From: Rallus limicola
Taxonomy: Eukaryota; Chordata; Aves; Gruiformes; Rallidae
Length of the DNA stretch: 64,000 bases
Direction of reading: 5' to 3'
Assembly (NCBI GenBank): GCA_022605955.1
Contig: JAKCOZ010000250.1
Span: 1 to 64,000, forward strand
Part shown: positions 36,001 to 48,854 of the stretch, piece after piece
How positions within the stretch are numbered: the first letter of the stretch is position 1
Layout: the number at the start of each line of letters is the position of its first letter
The notes under the pieces: generated by a model
What the model saw: only the letters and a program-made list of their open reading frames with translations
Database searches by the model: none
Told to the model about the DNA's origin: nothing
Translations under genes and position numbers: made by a program

Positions 36001-36306
36001 TACTTTGGCAGTTATTGCTGGACGTTTAGCATGTTTTGAACTGCAGTCTGCTAGGGCCGAGAAAAGCACCGTAGGAGGTTCCAGGCATGTTCCCTCTTTC
36101 CAGGCAAAGGAAAAGGCTGAGAGCCAAAGTGACAGGGTCTGCTCGTGTGTCCTGTTAGGAGGTTTCAGACAAGCTATGCCTTTCAGGCCTAGCTTCTTTA
36201 CTTTGGGAGTTATTGCTGGACGTTTAGCATGTTTTGAACTGCAGTCTGCTAGGGCCGAGAAAAGCACCGTAGGAGGTTCCAGGCATGTTCCCTCTTTCCA
36301 GGCAAA

Positions 36307-39300
36307 GGGAAAAGGCTGAGAGCCAAAGTGACAGGGTCTGCTCGTGTGTCCTGTTAGGAGGTTTCAGACAAGCTATGCCTTTCAGGCCTAGCTTCTTTAC
36401 TTTGGGAGTTATTGCTGGACGTTTAGCATGTTTTGAACTGCAGTCTGCTAGGGCCGAGAAAAGCACCGTAGGAGGTTCCAGGCATGTTCCCTCTTTCCAG
36501 GCAAAGGAAAAGGCTGAGAGCCAAAGTGACAGGGTCTGCTCGTGTGTCCTGTTAGGAGGTTTCAGACAAGCTATGCCTTTCAGGCCTAGCTTCTTTACTT
36601 TGGGAGTTATTGCTGGACGTTTAGCATGTTTTGAACTGCAGTCTGCTAGGGCCGAGAAAAGCACCGTAGGAGGTTCCAGGCATGTTCCCTCTTTCCAGGC
36701 AAAGGAAAAGGCTGAGAGCCAAAGTGACAGGGTCTGCTCGTGTGTCCTCTTAGGAGGTTTCAGACAAGCTATGCCTTTCAGGCCTAGCTTCTTTACTTTG
36801 GGAGTTATTGCTGGACGTTTAGCATGTTTTGAACTGCAGTCTGCTAGGGCCGAGAAAAGCACCGTAGGAGGTTCCAGGCATGTTCCCTCTTTCCAGGCAA
36901 AGGAAAAGGCTGAGAGCCAAAGTGACAGGGTCTGCTCGTGTGTCCTGTTAGGAGGTTTAAGACAAGCTATGCCTTTCAGGCCTAGCTTCTTTACTTTGGG
37001 AGTTATTGCTGGACGTTTAGCATGTTTTGAACTGCAGTCTGCTAGGGCCGAGAAAAGCACCGTAGGAGGTTCCAGGCATGTTCCCTCTTTCCAGGCAAAG
37101 GAAAAGGCTGAGAGCCAAAGTGACAGGGTCTGCTCGTGTGTCCTGTTAGGAGGTTTCAGACAAGCTATGCCTTTCAGGCCTAGCTTCTTTACTTTGGGAG
37201 TTATTGCTGGACGTTTAGCATGTTTTGAACTGCAGTCTGCTAGGGCCGAGAAAAGCACCGTAGGAGGTTCCAGGCATGTTCCCTCTTTCCAGGCAAAGGA
37301 AAAGGCTGAGAGCCAAAGTGACAGGGTCTGCTCGTGTGTCCTGTTAGGAGGTTTCAGACAAGCTATGCCTTTCAGGCCTAGCTTCTTTACTTTGGGAGTT
37401 ATTGCTGGACGTTTAGCATGTTTTGAACTGCAGTCTGCTAGGGCCGAGAAAAGCACCGTAGGAGGTTCCAGGCATGTTCCCTCTTTCCAGGCAAAGGAAA
37501 AGGCTGAGAGCCAAAGTGACAGGGTCTGCTCGTGTGTCCTGTTAGGAGGTTTCAGACAAGCTATGCCTTTCAGGCCTAGCTTCTTTACTTTGGGAGTTAT
37601 TGCTGGACGTTTAGCATGTTTTGAACTGCAGTCTGCTAGGGCCGAGAAAAGCACCGTAGGAGGTTCCAGGCATGTTCCCTCTTTCCAGGCAAAGGAAAAG
37701 GCTGAGAGCCAAAGTGACAGGGTCTGCTCGTGTGTCCTGTTAGGAGGTTTCAGACAAGCTATGCCTTTCAGGCCTAGCTTCTTTTCTTTGGGAGTTATTG
37801 CTGGACGTTTAGCATGTTTTGAACTGCAGTCTGCTAGGGCCGAGAAAAGCACCGTAGGAGGTTCCAGGCATGTTCCCTCTTTCCAGGCAAAGGGAAAAGG
37901 CTGAGAGCCAAAGTGACAGGGTCTACTCGTGTGTCCTGTTAGGAGGTTTCAGACAAGCTATGCCTTTCAGGCCTAGCTTCTTTACTTTGGGAGTTATTGC
38001 TGGACGTTTAGCATGTTTTGAACTGCAGTCTGCTAGGGCCGAGAAAAGCACCGTAGGAGGTTCCAGGCATGTTCCCTCTTTCCAGGCAAAGGAAAAGGCT
38101 GAGAGCCAAAGTGACAGGGTCTGCTCGTGTGTCCTGTTAGGAGGTTTCAGACAAGCTATGCCTTTCAGGCCTAGCTTCTTTACTTTGGCAGTTATTGCTG
38201 GACGTTTAGCATGTTTTGAACTGCAGTCTGCTAGGGCCGAGAAAAGCACCGTAGGAGGTTCCAGGCATGTTCCCTCTTTCCAGGCAAAGGAAAAGGCTGA
38301 GAGCCAAAGTGACAGGGTCTGCTCGTGTGTCCTGTTAGGAGGTTTCAGACAAGCTATGCCTTTCAGGCCTAGCTTCTTTACTTTGGGAGTTATTGCTGGA
38401 CGTTTAGCATGTTTTGAACTGCAGTCTGCTAGGGCCGAGAAAAGCACCGTAGGAGGTTCCAGGCATGTTCCCTCTTTCTAGGCAAAGGAAAAGGCTGAGA
38501 GCCAAAGTGACAGGGTCTGCTCGTGTGTCCTGTTAGGAGGTTTCAGACAAGCTATGCCTTTCAGGCCTAGCTTCTTTACTTTGGGAGTTATTGCTGGACG
38601 TTTAGCATGTTTTGAACTGCAGTCTGCTAGGGCCGAGAAAAGCACCGTAGGAGGTTCCAGGCATGTTCCCTCTTTCCAGGCAAAGGAAAAGGCTGAGAGC
38701 CAAAGTGACAGGGTCTGCTCGTGTGTCCTGTTAGGAGGTTTCAGACAAGCTATGCCTTTCAGGCCTAGCTTCTTTACTTTGGGAGTTATTGCTGGACGTT
38801 TAGCATGTTTTGAACTGCAGTCTGCTAGGGCCGAGAAAAGCACCGTAGGAGGTTCCAGGCATGTTCCCTCTTTCCAGGCAAAGGAAAAGGCTGAGAGCCA
38901 AAGTGACAGGGTCTGCTCGTGTGTCCTGTTAGGAGGTTTCAGACAAGCTATGCCTTTAAGGCCTAGCTTCTTTACTTTGGGAGTTACTGCTGGACGTTTA
39001 GCATGTTTTGAACTGCAGTCTGCTAGGGCCGAGAAAAGCACCGTAGGAGGTTCCAGGCATGTTCCCTCTTTCCAGGCAAAGGGAAAAGGCTGAGAGCCAA
39101 AGTGACAGGGTCTGCTCGTGTGTCCTGTTAGGAGGTTTCAGACAAGCTATGCCTTTCAGGCCTAGCTTCTTTACTTTGGGAGTTATTGCTGGACGTTGAG
39201 CATGTTTTGAACTGCAGTCTGCTAGGGCCGAGAAAAGCACCGTAGGAGGTTCCAGGCATGTTCCCTCTTTCCAGGCAAAGGGAAAAGGCTGAGAGCCAAA

Positions 39301-42300
39301 GTGACAGGGTCTGCTCGTGTGTCCTGTTAGGAGGTTTCAGACAAGCTATGCCTTTCAGGCCTAGCTTCTTTACTTTGGCAGTTATTGCTGGACGTTTAGC
39401 ATGTTTTGAACTGCAGTCTGCTAGGGCCGAGAAAAGCACCGTAGGAGGTTCCAGGCATGTTCCCTCTTTCCAGGCAAAGGAAAAGGCTGAGAGCCAAAGT
39501 GACAGGGTCTGCTCGTGTGTCCTGTTAGGAGGTTTCAGACAAGCTATGCCTTTCAGGCCTAGCTTCTTTACTTTGGCAGTTATTGCTGGACGTTTAGCAT
39601 GTTTTGAACTGCAGTCTGCTAGGGCCGAGAAAAGCACCGTAGGAGGTTCCAGGCATGTTCCCTCTTTCCAGGCAAAGGAAAAGGCTGAGAGCCAAAGTGA
39701 CAGGGTCTGCTCGTGTGTCCTGTTAGGAGGTTTCAGACAAGCTATGCCTTTCAGGCCTAGCTTCTTTACTTTGGGAGTTATTGCTGGACGTTTAGCATGT
39801 TTTGAACTGCAGTCTGCTAGGGCCGAGAAAAGCACCGTAGGAGGTTCCAGGCATGTTCCCTCTTTCCAGGCAAAGGAAAAGGCTGAGAGCCAAAGTGACA
39901 GGGTCTGCTCGTGTGTCCTGTTAGGAGGTTTCAGACAAGCTATGCCTTTCAGGCCTAGCTTCTTTTCTTTGTGAGTTATTGCTGGACGTTTAGCATGTTT
40001 TGAACTGCAGTCTGCTAGGGCCGAGAAAAGCACCGTAGGAGGTTCCAGGCATGTTCCCTCTTTCCAGGCAAAGGGAAAAGGCTGAGAGCCAAAGTGACAG
40101 GGTCTACTCGTGTGTCCTGTTAGGAGGTTTCAGACAAGCTATGCCTTTCAGGCCTAGCTTCTTTACTTTGGGAGTTATTGCTGGACGTTTAGCATGTTTT
40201 GAACTGCAGTCTGCTAGGGCCGAGAAAAGCACCGTAGGAGGTTCCAGGCATGTTCCCTCTTTCCAGGCAAAGGAAAAGGCTGAGAGCCAAAGTGACAGGG
40301 TCTGCTCGTGTGTCCTGTTAGGAGGTTTCAGACAAGCTATGCCTTTCAGGCCTAGCTTCTTTACTTTGGGAGTTATTGCTGGACGTTTAGCATGTTTTGA
40401 ACTGCAGTCTGCTAGGGCCGAGAAAAGCACCGTAGGAGGTTCCAGGCATGTTCCCTCTTTCCAGGCAAAGGAAAAGGCTGAGAGCCAAAGTGACAGGGTC
40501 TGCTCGTGTGTCCTGTTAGGAGGTTTCAGACAAGCTATGCCTTTCAGGCCTAGCTTCTTTACTTTGGGAGTTATTGCTGGACGTTTAGCATGTTTTGAAC
40601 TGCAGTCTGCTAGGGCCGAGAAAAGCACCATAGGAGGTTCCAGGCATGTTCCCTCTTTCCAGGCAAAGGAAAAGGCTGAGAGCCAAAGTGACAGGGTCTG
40701 CTCGTGTGTCCTGTTAGGAGGTTTCAGACAAGCTATGCCTTTCAGGCCTAGCTTCTTTACTTTGGGAGTTATTGCTGGACGTTTAGCATGTTTTGAACTG
40801 CAGTCTGCTAGGGCCGAGAAAAGCACCGTAGGAGGTTCCAGGCATGTTCCCTCTTTCCAGGCAAAGGAAAAGGCTGAGAGCCAAAGTGACAGGGTCTGCT
40901 CGTGTGTCCTGTTAGGAGGTTTCAGACAAGCTATGCCTTTCAGGCCTAGCTTCTTTACTTTGGGAGTTATTGCTGGACGTTTAGCATGTTTTGAACTGCA
41001 GTCTGCTAGGGCCGTAAAGCACCGTAGGAGGTTCCAGGCATGTTCCCTCTTTCCAGGCAAAGGAAAAGGCTGAGAGCCAAAGTGACAGGGTCTGCTCGTG
41101 TGTCCTGTTAGGAGGTTTCAGACAAGCTATGCCTTTCAGGCCTAGCTTCTTTACTTTGGGAGTTATTGCTGGACGTTTAGCATGTTTTGAACTGCAGTCT
41201 GCTAGGGCCGAGAAAAGCACCGTAGGAGGTTCCAGGCATGTTCCCTCTTTCCAGGCAAAGGAAAAGGCTGAGAGCCAAAGTGACAGGGTCTGCTCGTGTG
41301 TCCTGTTAGGAGGTTTCAGACAAGCTATGCCTTTCAGGCCTAGCTTCTTTTCTTTGGGAGTTATTGCTGGACGTTTAGCATGTTTTGAACTGCAGTCTGC
41401 TAGGGCCGAGAAAAGCACCGTAGGAGGTTCCAGGCATGTTCCCTCTTTCCAGGCAAAGGGAAAAGGCTGAGAGCCAAAGTGACAGGGTCTACTCGTGTGT
41501 CCTGTTAGGAGGTTTCAGACAAGCTATGCCTTTCAGGCCTAGCTTCTTTACTTTGGGAGTTATTGCTGGACGTTTAGCATGTTTTGAACTGCAGTCTGCT
41601 AGGGCCGAGAAAAGCACCGTAGGAGGTTCCAGGCATGTTCCCTCTTTCCAGGCAAAGGAAAAGGCTGAGAGCCAAAGTGACAGGGTCTGCTCGTGTGTCC
41701 TGTTAGGAGGTTTCAGACAAGCTATGCCTTTCAGGCCTAGCTTCTTTACTTTGGGAGTTATTGCTGGACGTTTAGCATGTTTTGAACTGCAGTCTGCTAG
41801 GGCCGAGAAAAGCACCGTAGGAGGTTCCAGGCATGTTCCCTCTTTCCAGGCAAAGGAAAAGGCTGAGAGCCAAAGTGACAGGGTCTGCTCGTGTGTCCTG
41901 TTAGGAGGTTTCAGACAAGCTATGCCTTTCAGGCCTAGCTTCTTTACTTTGGGAGTTATTGCTGGACGTTTAGCATGTTTTGAACTGCAGTCTGCTAGGG
42001 CCGAGAAAAGCACCGTAGGAGGTTCCAGGCATGTTCCCTCTTTCCAGGCAAAGGAAAAGGCTGAGAGCCAAAGTGACAGGGTCTGCTCGTGTGTCCTGTT
42101 AGGAGGTTTCAGACAAGCTATGCCTTTCAGGCCTAGCTTCTTTACTTTGGGAGTTATTGCTGGACGTTTAGCATGTTTTGAACTGCAGTCTGCTAGGGCC
42201 GAGAAAAGCACCGTAGGAGGTTCCAGGCATGTTCCCTCTTTCCAGGCAAAGGAAAAGGCTGAGAGCCAAAGTGACAGGGTCTGCTCGTGTGTCCTGTTAG

Positions 42301-45300
42301 GAGGTTTCAGACAAGCTATGCCTTTCAGGCCTAGCTTCTTTACTTTGGGAGTTATTGCTGGACGTTTAGCATGTTTTGAACTGCAGTCTGCTAGGGCCGA
42401 GAAAAGCACCGTAGGAGGTTCCAGGCATGTTCCCTCTTTCCAGGCAAAGGAAAAGGCTGAGAGCCAAAGTGACAGGGTCTGCTCGTGTGTCCTGTTAGGA
42501 GGTTTAAGACAAGCTATGCCTTTCAGGCCTAGCTTCTTTACTTTGGGAGTTATTGCTGGACGTTTAGCATGTTTTGAACTGCAGTCTGCTAGGGCCGAGA
42601 AAAGCACCGTAGGAGGTTCCAGGCATGTTCCCTCTTTCCAGGCAAAGGAAAAGGCTGAGAGCCAAAGTGACAGGGTCTGCTCGTGTGTCCTGTTAGGAGG
42701 TTTCAGACAAGCTATGCCTTTCAGGCCTAGCTTCTTTACTTTGGGAGTTATTGCTGGACGTTTAGCATGTTTTGAACTGCAGTCTGCTAGGGCCGAGAAA
42801 AGCACCGTAGGAGGTTCCAGGCATGTTCCCTCTTTCCAGGCAAAGGAAAAGGCTGAGAGCCAAAGTGACAGGGTCTGCTCGTGTGTCCTGTTAGGAGGTT
42901 TCAGACAAGCTATGCCTTTCAGGCCTAGCTTCTTTACTTTGGGAGTTATTGCTGGACGTTTAGCATGTTTTGAACTGCAGTCTGCTAGGGCTGAGAAAAG
43001 CACCATAGGAGGTTCCAGGCATGTTCCCTCTTTCCAGGCAAAGGAAAAGGCTGAGAGCCAAAGTGACAGGGTCTGCTCGTGTGTCCTGTTAGGAGGTTTC
43101 AGACAAGCTATGCCTTTCAGGCCTAGCTTCTTTACTTTGGGAGTTATTGCTGGACGTTTAGCATGTTTTGAACTGCAGTCTGCTAGGGCCGAGAAAAGCA
43201 CCGTAGGAGGTTCCAGGCATGTTCCCTCTTTCCAGGCAAAGGAAAAGGCTGAGAGCCAAAGTGACAGGGTCTGCTCGTGTGTCCTGTTAGGAGGTTTCAG
43301 ACAAGCTATGCCTTTCAGGCCTAGCTTCTTTACTTTGGGAGTTATTGCTGGACGTTTAGCATGTTTTGAACTGCAGTCTGCTAGGGCCGAGAAAAGCACC
43401 GTAGGAGGTTCCAGGCATGTTCCCTCTTTCCAGGCAAAGGAAAAGGCTGAGAGCCAAAGTGACAGGGTCTGCTCGTGTGTCCTGTTAGGAGGTTTCAGAC
43501 AAGCTATGCCTTTCAGGCCTAGCTTCTTTACTTTGGGAGTTATTGCTGGACGTTTAGCATGTTTTGAACTGCAGTCTGCTAGGGCCGAGAAAAGCACCGT
43601 AGGAGGTTCCAGGCATGTTCCCTCTTTCCAGGCAAAGGAAAAGGCTGAGAGCCAAAGTGACAGGGTCTGCTCGTGTGTCCTGTTAGGAGGTTTCAGACAA
43701 GCTGTGCCTTTCAGGCCTAGCTTCTTTTCTTTGTGAGTTATTGCTGGACGTTTAGCATGTTTTGAACTGCAGTCTGCTAGGGCCGAGAAAAGCACCGTAG
43801 GAGGTTCCAGGCATGTTCCCTCTTTCCAGGCAAAGGGAAAAGGCTGAGAGCCAAAGTGACAGGGTCTACTCGTGTGTCCTGTTAGGAGGTTTCAGACAAG
43901 CTATGCCTTTCAGGCCTAGCTTCTTTACTTTGGGAGTTATTGCTGGACGTTTAGCATGTTTTGAACTGCAGTCTGCTAGGGCCGAGAAAAGCACCGTAGG
44001 AGGTTCCAGGCATGTTCCCTCTTTCCAGGCAAAGGAAAAGGCTGAGAGCCAAAGTGACAGGGTCTGCTCGTGTGTCCTGTTAGGAGGTTTCAGACAAGCT
44101 ATGCCTTTCAGGCCTAGCTTCTTTACTTTGGGAGTTATTGCTGGACGTTTAGCATGTTTTGAACTGCAGTCTGCTAGGGCCGAGAAAAGCACCGTAGGAG
44201 GTTCCAGGCATGTTCCCTCTTTCCAGGCAAAGGAAAAGGCTGAGAGCCAAAGTGACAGGGTCTGCTCGTGTGTCCTGTTAGGAGGTTTCAGACAAGCTAT
44301 GCCTTTCAGGCCTAGCTTCTTTACTTTGGGAGTTATTGCTGGACGTTTAGCATGTTTTGAACTGCAGTCTGCTAGGGCCGAGAAAAGCACCGTAGGAGGT
44401 TCCAGGCATGTTCCCTCTTTCCAGGCAAAGGAAAAGGCTGAGAGCCAAAGTGACAGGGTCTGCTCGTGTGTCCTGTTAGGAGGTTTCAGACAAGCTATGC
44501 CTTTCAGGCCTAGCTTCTTTACTTTGGGAGTTATTGCTGGACGTTTAGCATGTTTTGAACTGCAGTCTGCTAGGGCCGAGAAAAGCACCGTAGGAGGTTC
44601 CAGGCATGTTCCCTCTTTCCAGGCAAAGGAAAAGGCTGAGAGCCAAAGTGACAGGGTCTGCTCGTGTGTCCTGTTAGGAGGTTTCAGACAAGCTATGCCT
44701 TTCAGGCCTAGCTTCTTTACTTTGGGAGTTATTGCTGGACGTTTAGCATGTTTTGAACTGCAGTCTGCTAGGGCCGAGAAAAGCACCGTAGGAGGTTCCA
44801 GGCATGTTCCCTCTTTCCAGGCAAAGGAAAAGGCTGAGAGCCAAAGTGACAGGGTCTGCTCGTGTGTCCTGTTAGGAGGTTTCAGACAAGCTATGCCTTT
44901 AAGGCCTAGCTTCTTTACTTTGGGAGTTACTGCTGGACGTTTAGCATGTTTTGAACTGCAGTCTGCTAGGGCCGAGAAAAGCACCGTAGGAGGTTCCAGG
45001 CATGTTCCCTCTTTCCAGGCAAAGGGAAAAGGCTGAGAGCCAAAGTGACAGGGTCTGCTCGTGTGTCCTGTTAGGAGGTTTCAGACAAGCTATGCCTTTC
45101 AGGCCTAGCTTCTTTACTTTGGGAGTTATTGCTGGACGTTGAGCATGTTTTGAACTGCAGTCTGCTAGGGCCGAGAAAAGCACCGTAGGAGGTTCCAGGC
45201 ATGTTCCCTCTTTCCAGGCAAAGGAAAAGGCTGAGAGCCAAAGTGACAGGGTCTGCTCGTGTGTCCTGTTAGGAGGTTTCAGACAAGCTATGCCTTTCAG

Positions 45301-47402
45301 GCCTAGCTTCTTTACTTTGGGAGTTATTGCTGGACGTTTAGCATGTTTTGAACTGCAGTCTGCTAGGGCCGAGAAAAGCACCGTAGGAGGTTCCAGGCAT
45401 GTTCCCTCTTTCCAGGCAAAGGAAAAGGCTGAGAGCCAAAGTGACAGGGTCTGCTCGTGTGTCCTGTTAGGAGGTTTCAGACAAGCTATGCCTTTCAGGC
45501 CTAGCTTCTTTACTTTGGGAGTTATTGCTGGACGTTTAGCATGTTTTGAACTGCAGTCTGCTAGGGCCGAGAAAAGCACCGTAGGAGGTTCCAGGCATGT
45601 TCCCTCTTTCCAGGCAAAGGAAAAGGCTGAGAGCCAAAGTGACAGGGTCTGCTCGTGTGTCCTGTTAGGAGGTTTCAGACAAGCTATGCCTTTCAGGCCT
45701 AGCTTCTTTACTTTGGGAGTTATTGCTGGACGTTTAGCATGTTTTGAACTGCAGTCTGCTAGGGCCGAGAAAAGCACCGTAGGAGGTTCCAGGCATGTTC
45801 CCTCTTTCCAGGCAAAGGAAAAGGCTGAGAGCCAAAGTGACAGGGTCTGCTCGTGTGTCCTGTTAGGAGGTTTCAGACAAGCTATGCCTTTCAGGCCTAG
45901 CTTCTTTACTTTGGGAGTTATTGCTGGACGTTTAGCATGTTTTGAACTGCAGTCTGCTAGGGCCGAGAAAAGCACCGTAGGAGGTTCCAGGCATGTTCCC
46001 TCTTTCCAGGCAAAGGAAAAGGCTGAGAGCCAAAGTGACAGGGTCTGCTCGTGTGTCCTGTTAGGAGGTTTCAGACAAGCTATGCCTTTCAGGCCTAGCT
46101 TCTTTACTTTGGGAGTTATTGCTGGACGTTTAGCATGTTTTGAACTGCAGTCTGCTAGGGCCGAGAAAAGCACCGTAGGAGGTTCCAGGCATGTTCCCTC
46201 TTTCCAGGCAAAGGAAAAGGCTGAGAGCCAAAGTGACAGGGTCTGCTCGTGTGTCCTGTTAGGAGGTTTCAGACAAGCTATGCCTTTCAGGCCTAGCTTC
46301 TTTACTTTGGGAGTTATTGCTGGACGTTTAGCATGTTTTGAACTGCAGTCTGCTAGGGCCGAGAAAAGCACCGTAGGAGGTTCCAGGCATGTTCCCTCTT
46401 TCCAGGCAAAGGAAAAGGCTGAGAGCCAAAGTGACAGGGTCTGCTCGTGTGTCCTGTTAGGAGGTTTCAGACAAGCTATGCCTTTCAGGCCTAGCTTCTT
46501 TACTTTGGGAGTTATTGCTGGACGTTTAGCATGTTTTGAACTGCAGTCTGCTAGGGCCGAGAAAAGCACCATAGGAGGTTCCAGGCATGTTCCCTCTTTC
46601 CAGGCAAAGGAAAAGGCTGAGAGCCAAAGTGACAGGGTCTGCTCGTGTGTCCTGTTAGGAGGTTTCAGACAAGCTATGCCTTTCAGGCCTAGCTTCTTTA
46701 CTTTGGGAGTTATTGCTGGACGTTTAGCATGTTTTGAACTGCAGTCTGCTAGGGCCGAGAAAAGCACCGTAGGAGGTTCCAGGCATGTTCCCTCTTTCCA
46801 GGCAAAGGAAAAGGCTGAGAGCCAAAGTGACAGGGTCTGCTCGTGTGTCCTGTTAGGAGGTTTCAGACAAGCTATGCCTTTCAGGCCTAGCTTCTTTACT
46901 TTGGGAGTTATTGCTGGACGTTTAGCATGTTTTGAACTGCAGTCTGCTAGGGCCGAGAAAAGCACCGTAGGAGGTTCCAGGCATGTTCCCTCTTTCCAGG
47001 CAAAGGAAAAGGCTGAGAGCCAAAGTGACAGGGTCTGCTCGTGTGTCCTGTTAGGAGGTTTCAGACAAGCTATGCCTTTCAGGCCTAGCTTCTTTACTTT
47101 GGGAGTTATTGCTGGACGTTTAGCATGTTTTGAACTGCAGTCTGCTAGGGCCGAGAAAAGCACCGTAGGAGGTTCCAGGCATGTTCCCTCTTTCCAGGCA
47201 AAGGAAAAGGCTGAGAGCCAAAGTGACAGGGTCTGCTCGTGTGTCCTGTTAGGAGGTTTCAGACAAGCTATGCCTTTCAGGCCTAGCTTCTTTTCTTTGG
47301 GAGTTATTGCTGGACGTTTAGCATGTTTTGAACTGCAGTCTGCTAGGGCCGAGAAAAGCACCGTAGGAGGTTCCAGGCATGTTCCCTCTTTCCAGGCAAA
47401 GG
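36307..47402. repeat. Uniform R-type domain with 199-bp monomers, block 1
   Basis: Nearly every monomer is R-type (agg, StuI-containing) with ctcgtg. Nine monomers have one extra G (aaagggaaaagg), near 36307, 37892, 39081, 39280, 40073, 41458, 43835, 45024 and 47402. Five of these are preceded by cttttcttt and followed by tctactcg, forming a linked haplotype (ggg near 37892, 40073, 41458, 43835 and 47402). A single 2-bp deletion (gccgtaaagc, near 41014) is the only other indel I found. The +9-2 balance accounts exactly for the 7-bp phase shift between 32018 and 50043. Confidence 0.85.
43728..45140. repeat. Seven-monomer cassette, left copy
   Basis: Ordered markers: cttttctttgtgag (43728), aaaggg (43835), tctactcg (43866), five plain R-type monomers, ctttaaggcc (near 44898), gttactgctgg (near 44928), aaaggg (45024) and ggacgttgagc (near 45135). 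The same order and spacing occurs at 55212-56630. A partial form (ctttaaggcc, gttactg, aaaggg, ttgagc) also occurs at 38,950-39,200 and 57,578-57,820. Confidence 0.8.
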
Positions 47403-47468
47403 GAAAAGGCTGAGAGCCAAAGTGACAGGGTCTACTCGTGTGTCCTGTTAGGAGGTTTCAGACAAGCT

Positions 47469-48854
47469 ATGCCTTTCAGGCCTAGCTTCTTTACTTTGGG
47501 AGTTATTGCTGGACGGTTAGCATGTTTTGAACTGCAGTCTGCTAGGGCCGAGAAAAGCACCGTAGGAGGTTCCAGGCATGTTCCCTCTTTCCAGGCAAAG
47601 GAAAAGGCTGAGAGCCAAAGTGACAGGGTCTGCTTGTGTGTCCTGTTAGGGGGTTTCAGACAAGCTATGCCTTTCATGCCTAGATTCTTTACTTTGGGAG
47701 TTATTGCTGGACGTTTAGCATGTTTTGAACTGCAGTCTGCTAGGGCCGAGAAAAGCACTGTAGGAGGTAGCAGGTATGTTCCCTCTTTCCAGGCAAAGGA
47801 AAAGGCTGAGAGCCAAAGTGACAGGGTCTGCTTGTGTGTCCATTTAGGAGGTTTCAGACAAGCTATGCCTTTCATGCCTAGCTTCTTTACTTTGGGAGTT
47901 ATTGCTGGACGTTTAGCATGTTTTGAACTGCAGTCTGCTAGGGCCGAGAAAAGCACCGTAGGAGGTTCCAGGCATGTTCCCTCTTTCCAGGCAAAGGAAA
48001 AGGCTGAGAGCCAAAGTGACAGGGTCTGCTTGTGTGTCCTGTTAGGAGGTTTCAGACAAGCTATGCCTTTCAGTCCTAGCTTCTTTACTTTGGGAGTTAT
48101 TGCTGGACGTTTAGCATGTTTTGAACTGCACTCTGCTAGGGCCGAGAAAAGCACCGTAGGAGGTTCCAGGCATGTTCCCTCTTTCCAGGCAAAGGAAAAG
48201 GCTGAGCGCCAAAGTGACAGGGTCTGCTTGTGTGTCCTGTTAGGGGGGTTCAGACAAGCTATGCCTTTCATGCCTAGCTTCTTTACTTTGGGAGTTATTG
48301 CTGGACGTTTAGCATGTTTTGAACTGCAGTCTGCTAGGGCCGAGAAAAGCACTGTAGGAGGTAGCAGGTATGTTCCCTCTTTCCAGGCAAAGGAAAAGGC
48401 TGAGAGCCAAAGTGACAGGGTCTGCTTGTGTGTCCATTTAGGAGGTTTCAGACAAGCTATGCCTTTCAGGCCTAGCTTCTTTACTTTGGGAGTTATTGCT
48501 GGACGTTTAGCATGTTTTGAACTGCAGTCTGCTAGGGCCGAGAAAAGCACCGTAGGAGGTTCCAGGCATGTTCCCTCTTTCCAGGCAAAGGAAAAGGCTG
48601 AGAGCCAAAGTGACAGGGTCTGCTTGTGTGTCCTGTTAGGAGGTTTCAGACAAGCTATGCCTTTCAGTCCTAGCTTCTTTACTTTGGGAGTTATTGCTGG
48701 ACGTTTAGCATGTTTTGAACTGCAGTCTGCTAGGGCCGAGAAAAGCACCGTAGGAGGTTCCAGGCATGTTCCCTCTTTCCAGGCAAAGGAAAAGGCTGAG
48801 AGCCAAAGTGACAGGGTCTGCTTGTGTGTCCTGTTAGGAGGTTTCAGACAAGCT
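47469..48854. repeat. Second 7-monomer HOR (1,386 bp), copy D
   Basis: R-type monomer with cggttagc, then cctagattc plus tagcaggta and catttagg, M-type, gaactgcactc plus gagcgcc (near 48207), M-type with tagcaggta and catttagg, R-type, S-type. This is the signature of copies A-C, but the first monomer lacks gagcgcc. It abruptly follows the aaaggg/tctactcg haplotype at 47402-47435, so the domain junction lies within about one monomer. Confidence 0.8.

Larger units (their letters stand above)
28058..36750. repeat. Segmental satellite duplication, left copy (about 8.7 kb)
   Basis: An ordered series of rare variants here is found again from about 47.7 kb. It comprises caggatctgc (29999), gaacagcag with ctacggccg (32485), caggggctgc (near 33561), gctgaacg (near 33645), aagggacag (near 33754), ttggcag (near 33829), gtttggaac (34453), aagggacggg (near 35735), the first aaaggg insertion (36307) and tcctcttagg (near 36747). 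The offset is 18,025 bp from 32018 onward (91 monomers plus 7 bp of intervening indels). It is 19,609 bp for the part near 30.0 kb, so this copy has eight more monomers between about 30.2 and 32.0 kb. Edges are set by the last shared marker. Confidence 0.82.

Noticed and set aside
32018..36319. Plus-strand open frames of up to 1,433 codons (also 8655-11993, 12021-14765, 26045-29416, 50043-54344) as tandem-repeat surface or adhesin genes
   Set aside because: Stops (tgtgag, ttctagg, gttgagc) and +1 insertions are scattered through the copies and are themselves amplified with the HORs. Variation includes many amino-acid changes with no sign of constraint, and there is no signal peptide or unique terminus.
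41010..41025. 2-bp loss in gccgtaaagc as a special site
   Set aside because: It is found once, with normal monomers on both sides; most simply a private mutation or sequence error.
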